Of a stretch of DNA of 64,000 nt, positions 58,426-64,000 are shown piece after piece. The notes under the pieces were generated by a model, which had not been told where the DNA came from, searched no databases, and was given only the letters and a program-made list of their open reading frames with translations. This stretch comes from Augochlora pura (Eukaryota > Arthropoda > Insecta > Hymenoptera > Halictidae), in contig NC_135778.1 of assembly GCF_028453695.1 (NCBI RefSeq), forward strand, positions 27,703,214 to 27,767,213, read 5' to 3'. Within the stretch, counting starts at the first letter, position 1, and every line of letters begins with the position of its first letter. Position numbers and translations under genes: made by a program.

Positions 58426-59615
58426 CCATCCAATCATTTCGTTCCACGTGGAAAATGCGGAGTTGTGTAAATGCGGTCCCCATTGTCTCCGATCAATTAT
58501 TCAGTAAAAGAAATAGTTCGCCTCTTACTGCGTCAACATTGCACGATATTAACAATATGACACACGAAACACCCGTTAACGCTAGGTTCATGAAACCACG
58601 AAATAATGAGCGATTAATTCCTGAATCTATTTTAATCACTATTTCAATTGCAAACACTCGTTTAAAATTCATTTATTCAATAGACGGCAAGCAGCAAGAG
58701 TGTCCGCACACCTTTCAAAACGGTACAACATTTTTAATTAAACCGAACGAATTAAATCGTTTTCTTGAAGAGCTATTTTTCTTGTAATTCTGCTATTTAA
58801 TGCAACAAAGTCTCTCATTTTTGCTCGCTTCTCCGTCCGAGGCTTTGATGAAAACTTGACGTTTTACACACGGCGAACCGTTTTCATTTGAAAACGGCCG
58901 GATGCATGGTCGAGCTCCATCCATCGAGACAGGTAAAAATTACCCGGCGTTTTTCGTTGAAAATTCGCGGGGCGCTGCCATTTTCGCGAGATTGAAATTT
59001 TAACCGCTCGTAACAACATCGAACCGATTCCAATGAAAGTTTCAGCGCGCGACGCATACGTTATACCGAGGAGCGGCGAATGCATTCTTTAAATTTTCAT
59101 TACCGGCTCGGACATGAAAGTGAACAAAACGAGAGTACTTTTACATTTCTCTTGCTACGAGCAACGGCAGAATCCTCAAAAAAAAGTATTGCAGTCGCGG
59201 CACAGCGAAGCGAACAATCCCTTAACATTTGCGGAAAAGATTCGAGCCACTTAAAACTGTTTTTTTTTTTTTTTAAAAGCGTTGCAACGTTCTAAAAGTT
59301 GCACGCACAGTGTTTATTGCTCGCGTACGTTGCAAACACTCGTTCGAGATCAGAATAAATGTCCTGTTGTTAGTTTTGTAAATTAGTATAAATATTAGAG
59401 CTATCAAACGAGGTGAAATATTTATTTAATTTATCATATTATTTTTCTTTGAATTTATGATGCTATACAATTATTTCTAAAAGAAATTTTTAGACAAATT
59501 TCTTGTTATTGTTGTAAAGTAATGTACAATGATTCTAGAAAATATTTGGATAGCAGTGTAATTTTGACTTCTATGTTATATATTTTAGGAAATATATATA
59601 TTGAAAGAAAAATGG
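58426..59615. other. Unique sequence with an unassigned 110-codon frame
   Basis: An ATG-started plus-strand frame at 58455-58787 has fairly balanced amino-acid use, in AT-moderate DNA, but no domain I know and no visible intron or poly-A context. I leave it uncalled. A T run of 16 or so lies at about 59259-59274. Confidence 0.4.
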
Positions 59616-59619
59616 TTAA

Positions 59620-60067
59620 CCCTTTGCACTCGAAGTCATTTTAATTTGAAATCCAAAGTAGCTTCTTCTGATTTATGTATATTACTCATTTCGTATGACT
59701 TATTGCATTTTGGGAAGATGAAATTGAGCCTTGGCACTGATATAACAATTACATTATTCATTGTATTTAAATACGAATAATTTTGACAATCTTAATATTA
59801 TACTGTTACACGAAATAACAATTTTTAGTGCTGACAAATCAACGCCATTTTAACTCAACATAGTTTCCTCTGTTCCACGCAGTACTTCCATCTCAATTAA
59901 CTGATTGCATTATTATACACACAAAATTGGATCTCCTAACTCAAACAACAATTACATATCAAACAGTATTCAAATACGAACACGTTCGACAATTTTCACA
60001 TGATATCCTTACACGAGCTAACAACTTTTAGTGGTGCCCCAGAGGATCGCCACTCGAGTGCAAAGGG
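59620..60067. mobile_element. piggyBac-like MITE, 448 bp, TTAA duplication
   Basis: Ends CCCTTTGCACTCGA and TCGAGTGCAAAGGG with TTAA at 59616-59619 and 60068-60071. The interior consists of two diverged copies of a roughly 205-bp unit: GTCATTTTAATTTGAAATCC, TATTTAAATACGAATAATTT and ACACGAAATAACAATTTTTA are echoed by GCCATTTTAACTCAACATAG, TATTCAAATACGAACACG and ACACGAGCTAACAACTTTTA. No transposase. Confidence 0.92.
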
Positions 60068-60163
60068 TTAAGCAGCTAGCACAAAACAGCGCTCGGTAAA
60101 TCTAGCGTTAATTTGGAAACGATGATCAAACCGTCGGCCAGCTGCATCAGTGCACACAGAAAC

Positions 60164-60165
<2 letters not shown>

Positions 60166-60202
<37 letters not shown>

Positions 60203-60212
60203 AAGAGGGAGG

Positions 60213-60252
<40 letters not shown>
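60166..60252. repeat. AG microsatellite
   Basis: Over 35 AG repeats with few interruptions. Frames through it are artefacts. Confidence 0.97.
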
Positions 60253-60935
60253 CCCGCACATCAAATTCGAACCAAATCGATGCACAATCCCGGAGGGCAT
60301 CGGGGCAACCATACTCATCCATGCTTCCCCAGGTGCCCCACGTAAACCACCCACAAGCTCGCACTTCGAATCGCGACACAGAAATTCCTGTTGCTCATGG
60401 GAACACGTCCAAAAATCATCGAAAAAATCCATCGCCGGCGAAACCCAGCTCGCCGCGAATCAACGCGTGAAAAAGAAAACAGCTGGCGATGGCCTCGCGA
60501 CGAAGAATGCCCTTAACTAGCGTACGAGAAAGTGTGTCGTGCACAGCCGCGAGACGATTCGTCGTGGAGAGCAGCCCGATCCCGTCGTCGTTATCTGTCG
60601 CAGCGTTCGTCGCTTGCCGTCGGTAAACCGCGTCGGCCGCGTTTTTAATGATCGCGGTCGTCGGAGCAGCCCGGCGGTCCGTAGTCTCTGCCCGAAAGCG
60701 TGAAGTGTCTGGGCGCGGGTGCGACGTCGTTATCGCTGGAAGAGTTGTAATTTTCGCACTCACGTGAACCGGTGTGCGTGCGTGCGTGTACGTCGTTCCG
60801 TCGCAGCTAATTAGACGGGAGCATCGGGCCTGGCGAACGCACTGTGGCGGGCTTCGGGAAAGGGCAGACGGGCTGCGAGCGGTGCGGCACACAGTTCACA
60901 CTGACACAGTCACAGGCCGCGAGATAGAGATAAGG

Positions 60936-60975
<40 letters not shown>

Positions 60976-61800
60976 TGAAAGAGATGGAAGAGAAAGAGAA
61001 AGGGAGACAGAAACAGAGGAGAAGACAGCTCACACGCGAATCGGAGCGGGTCGGAAGGAAGCGAAAGAAAGCATCGAAGGGAAAACGAAGGTGGCTGGCG
61101 GCCGCGGGTATCGAGCGGGACCCGTGCAACGGAGCATGGTCTCACTTCCGGCTAGCGGGCATCACTTCCGGGATGATATTCGACCCCCCTGTTTCGCGGA
61201 TCGGCGCACGGAGAAAGCCGAGCGAAGAGGAATCGTGCGACGCGTGCATCAGCCGGCACTGTACACGACTGACTAGCTAGACTCTGGCCGCGAGCGGAGC
61301 CCGCTGCTGCTCTGCGAGAGTTGATAGAGAGAGAAAGAGAGAGAGAGAGAGAGTGAGAGAGGGGGCCAGGGTGGGAAAGGGAGATCGACGAATGAACGGG
61401 CAGCCGATTTCACGGCAGAACGCCGTGACCGACGCGAAGCGCCAACGGCCCCGCCACAGGATGAATGAAACGAGCCCGTCGCGAGCACACGTCCTTCGGG
61501 GCGCGTGCGTTTTCGCGCGATTCGCCGCCTCGGACACCGGCGAGGACCAGCCAGCACGGCGGACACGATCGACGAAACCAACGAGGACCACCAGCCCGCC
61601 GAGCCAGCCACGGCAACTACCCGCGCTGCGGCGCTGCTGGCTCGCACGGGTCGCGGCCACGAACCGCTCCGACCGGCCACGGAAACGCACGAGGCCTAAT
61701 GCGAGTACCTCTGACGAACCAACGCCGAACGCGGGTCCCTTCAACCCTTTGCCACAAGGGGTGCCTGTCTGCCATCGCTGCCGACGCTGACATCGACTAG
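60253..61800 (+). promoter_or_regulatory. CpG-rich block, possible promoter and first exon
   Basis: The longest continuous GC- and CpG-rich block in the window, carrying AG runs at 60939-60973 and 61325-61360. Such blocks often mark insect promoters and long 5' leaders. From the ATG at 61392 a 132-codon plus frame runs to 61790; it is Arg/Pro/Thr-rich with no known domain, and it overlaps long frames on the minus strand, so I do not call it. GT donors such as TTGGTACAT near 61805 and AAGGTAATA near 61889 exist but are weak evidence. Confidence 0.3.
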
Positions 61801-61829
61801 CCTGGTTGGTACATGCTCACTTCATTCAC

Positions 61830-62720
61830 TGTCATTGTTTATAATATCAACTGCATGGCTGCAATAATTTTGTCCTGACTCTGAAAGGTAATAGAAAGCG
61901 CTGTGCAAAAGGATAATTTGTTGCACCGTTCCATTCGTTCGAAATAAATTCCTAAATATATATTCGAGTGTCGAGGGTAGTTTCGCTTCTTGGTATGTCG
62001 GTGCTTGAGAATTTTTGGTCGGCCTAGCTGAGAGAAATAATTTTATACGAGCCTAGGGTTTTGTTTATACATAATTGAGACGTATTCATGAATTTTTTAA
62101 AGTCCGTATTATTTAAACTGCGAGAACGACGAGCTATCATTGTAACGACAATGATAGACTGAGCTGAGAGTAGACGACTTTTGGGATTCCTAGGGTGGCA
62201 TCATTGTTTATGTATCTAAATGGTTGTAATAATTTTGTCCTGACTCTAAAAGGAAGTAGAAAACGCTGTGAGAAAGGATAAATTGTTGCTCCGTTCCATT
62301 CGTTCGAAATAAATTCGTAAAGATAGAAGTTCGTTTTCAGCCGTGCAGAAGGGTAGTTTTCTATTTTCGTCCGACTCTACCTGGAAATTATTTTTCAACA
62401 ATTGAAGAAATACAGTGTTCCGTAACGACACGGTCTTATTCATAGCTTCGGCCGTATTTATGAATTTTCGGAAACCGGTAACGTCGAAACTCTGCTAATT
62501 ATTCAACCGTACGTAGCGGTTTAAAAATATTCTGTTACGATGACGCGACACAAAGTGCGCTCACTTTGGAATGTTTTTTTTTTTGTCAGTAAACAAAATG
62601 AAAGAAAATTCTGTAACTCTGCAAACTAGTTAACGCGTGTTTAAGCAGTACTCGTGAATTTTTTGAAACCGATATCGACAGGACTGTGATAATTACGAGC
62701 AATTTTCAGCGAGAAATGAA
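61830..62720. repeat. Degenerate repeat T7, ~200 and ~370-bp spacing
   Basis: AATAATTTTGTCCTGACTCT, a GAAA.CGCTGTG segment and CCGTTCCATTCGTTCGAAAT at about 61864-61945 recur at 62228-62312. A second landmark, GAGACGTATTCATGAATTTT or a variant with TTTGAAA.CCG after it, lies near 62075, 62445 and 62650. Confidence 0.75.
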
Positions 62721-63440
62721 GCGATCGGAATACTATCGTAACGTTTCCAGCGTGTGGACGTCGTTTATGGTTCTCGGCGTTAATCTTCATTCAACGGAGA
62801 CGACACCGATGCGTAATGAAAAACACGTGAGTGTAATGCCTCAAGGCATTCCTTACGATCCAATAATTGGCATAGCACATTTATCGCCGGCTACGCGGCT
62901 GTTACGTCAACAGAAGTATATCATTGGCTGCGGAGTAACAGTAGGTCGCGTACGCAGTTAGGAAACGATACTGGATGAAATAATAGCACGGTGAAACACG
63001 CGACGCGAAAGTTCAATTTCAACGTAGATATCAACATTTGTTCGCGGACATCGTTCCAACATCGATCCCAAATACTGGGATTTTCATATCGCCTAATACG
63101 AGATTTTTTAAACGCAGTGCCAACGTTTTTAAACATCGCTGTACCGCGCGGTACTTAAAATTCGAGAACAAAAGGTCTCGTAAACATGGCCATTGCAGCT
63201 ATTTCGAAAGAGAAACGAAGAAACCGTGTGTTTTTATCGTCACTGGTTTGCATATCTTTCCATACAAATCGAGCGAGGCGACGCTCAGACATTTAAATAC
63301 GTATAAACAAACTATGCAACGGCACATATTAGGAGCCTCTACAAGGTGTCCCGTTCGTAACGTCGCGAGTGTTACCTGTGTTTGTCAGAGACCAAGAATA
63401 TGTGAAAATATGTTATTTATTGTGTTACATGGAAAAGTAT
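62721..63440. other. Unique sequence with unassigned open frames
   Basis: An 81-codon ATG-started frame at 62716-62961 and a stop-free plus frame at 63038-63463 (no early ATG) lie here. Neither has a domain I recognise. They might be exons or chance; I see no decisive splice signals. Confidence 0.35.
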
Positions 63441-64000
63441 TTCGAGTACTTCTAGTTGACTAGTTGATTTAAATGAAACCTACGGCATACTAGTAAGGAG
63501 ACATTATTGTGTCAGGAAAAAAATATGCAGGAACAGGAACACGATTCTCTGAATGTATAAATAATTAATAAAATTCGGTGGGGTACGTACTTTACTTCAT
63601 GTTTTGCTAATTTCCAAAAAATGTTTGGAATATTTTTAGTTGTTTGATTTAAATGGAACCAACGTTATTTGATTCAGAAGGTCTTGTATTATCAGGAAAA
63701 AATTATTATTAAAAAATTATTAATGAATTACCTGATCCTAGAAATAGTTAATAAAATTCGATAGAAGACACACCTCACCTCGTGGTTGGTTATTTTCAAA
63801 AAAATATTTCTAATACTCTTAGTTGTTCAATTTAAATGAAACTAACGCTATTTGATTCATAAGATCTTGTACCATCAGGAAATTATATATACAATAGCAA
63901 CTAATTCTCCGAAACCAATTCTTTGATCCTAAAAAATATTAATGCAGCTTGGTGGGACATATATCTCACCTCGTGATCCGCTATCTCCAAATAGCTATTT
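63441..64000. repeat. Tandem repeat family T5, ~180-bp units, runs off the end
   Basis: Anchor GATTTAAATG.AACC begins near 63466, 63646 and 63829 (offsets about 180 and 183 bp). It is followed in each unit by TTATTTGATTCA.AAG, a CTTGTA.TATCAGGAAA segment, and later AATAAAATTCG and CACCTCGTG. The array is cut by the window end. Confidence 0.88.

Noticed and set aside
58455..58787. 110-codon plus-strand frame with balanced composition
   Set aside because: No domain recognised and no neighbouring exon, splice or poly-A support. A protein search would decide; a hit to insect proteins would revive it.
61277..61790. Frames of 135-155 codons on both strands in the CpG-rich block
   Set aside because: Long frames in several phases and on both strands at once are expected from GC-rich composition; no domain or homologue recognised.
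62716..63463. 81-codon frame and a following stop-free stretch
   Set aside because: No known motif; the second stretch has no early ATG and no convincing acceptor. RNA-seq would decide.

Overview
This window looks like non-coding, repeat-rich nuclear DNA from a eukaryote, most likely an insect and plausibly a hymenopteran such as a bee. The insect/hymenopteran call is inference, based on: no open reading frame above 194 codons in 64 kb; a patchwork of very AT-rich stretches and CpG-rich islands; many CT/AG, TATC and AT-rich microsatellites; and short DNA transposon derivatives of the mariner, Tc1 and piggyBac type. A 100-N run at 14710-14809 marks a scaffold join. I recognise no complete protein-coding gene, tRNA, rRNA or known microRNA. 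The only protein homology I can defend is a broken Tc1-type transposase remnant at about 44.5-44.7 kb on the minus strand. The longer open frames lie in CpG-rich DNA (where stop codons are rare), in AG/CT repeats, or across repeats, so I treat them as chance.

Layout. 0-13 kb: degenerate tandem arrays with a period near 185 bp (1.3-1.8, 2.4-3.1, 5.65-6.1 and 12.0-12.5 kb), a 223-bp-period repeat (6.6-7.3 kb), and several AT-rich minisatellites (8.2-8.9, 10.3-10.75, 11.1-11.3 kb). 12.7-18.2 kb: CpG-rich islands on both sides of the assembly gap, a GACGTC-rich repeat and a 122-bp repeat. 18.2-23.9 kb: a regular nine-unit array with 192-bp period, a 155-bp MITE, 69-bp and 34-bp repeats, and a six-unit array with ~186-bp period. 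23.9-31 kb: an interspersed ACTAGC-type element, a long foldback element, a 248-bp palindrome and TATC/CT satellites. 31-50 kb: piggyBac-like MITEs with TTAA duplications (one inside a foldback element, one inside a 55-bp array), a Tc1 deletion derivative, and an inverted relative of the nine-unit array. 50-60 kb: a GACAAACG minisatellite, more 190-bp units, a mariner MITE, a seven-copy GGCAGTAGATTGA repeat and a larger TTAA MITE. 60.3-61.8 kb: a long CpG-rich, purine-repeat-rich block that could be a promoter and first exon. 61.8-64 kb: two more degenerate arrays, one running off the end.

The window is best read as an intergenic region or a very large intron. The most notable observation is that at least six tandem-repeat families, not obviously alike, share a unit length of about 180-194 bp, and some recur at distant places in both orientations. 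Nested insertions also give a relative order of events, with two cases of TTAA target duplication checkable against related uninterrupted sequence inside this window.
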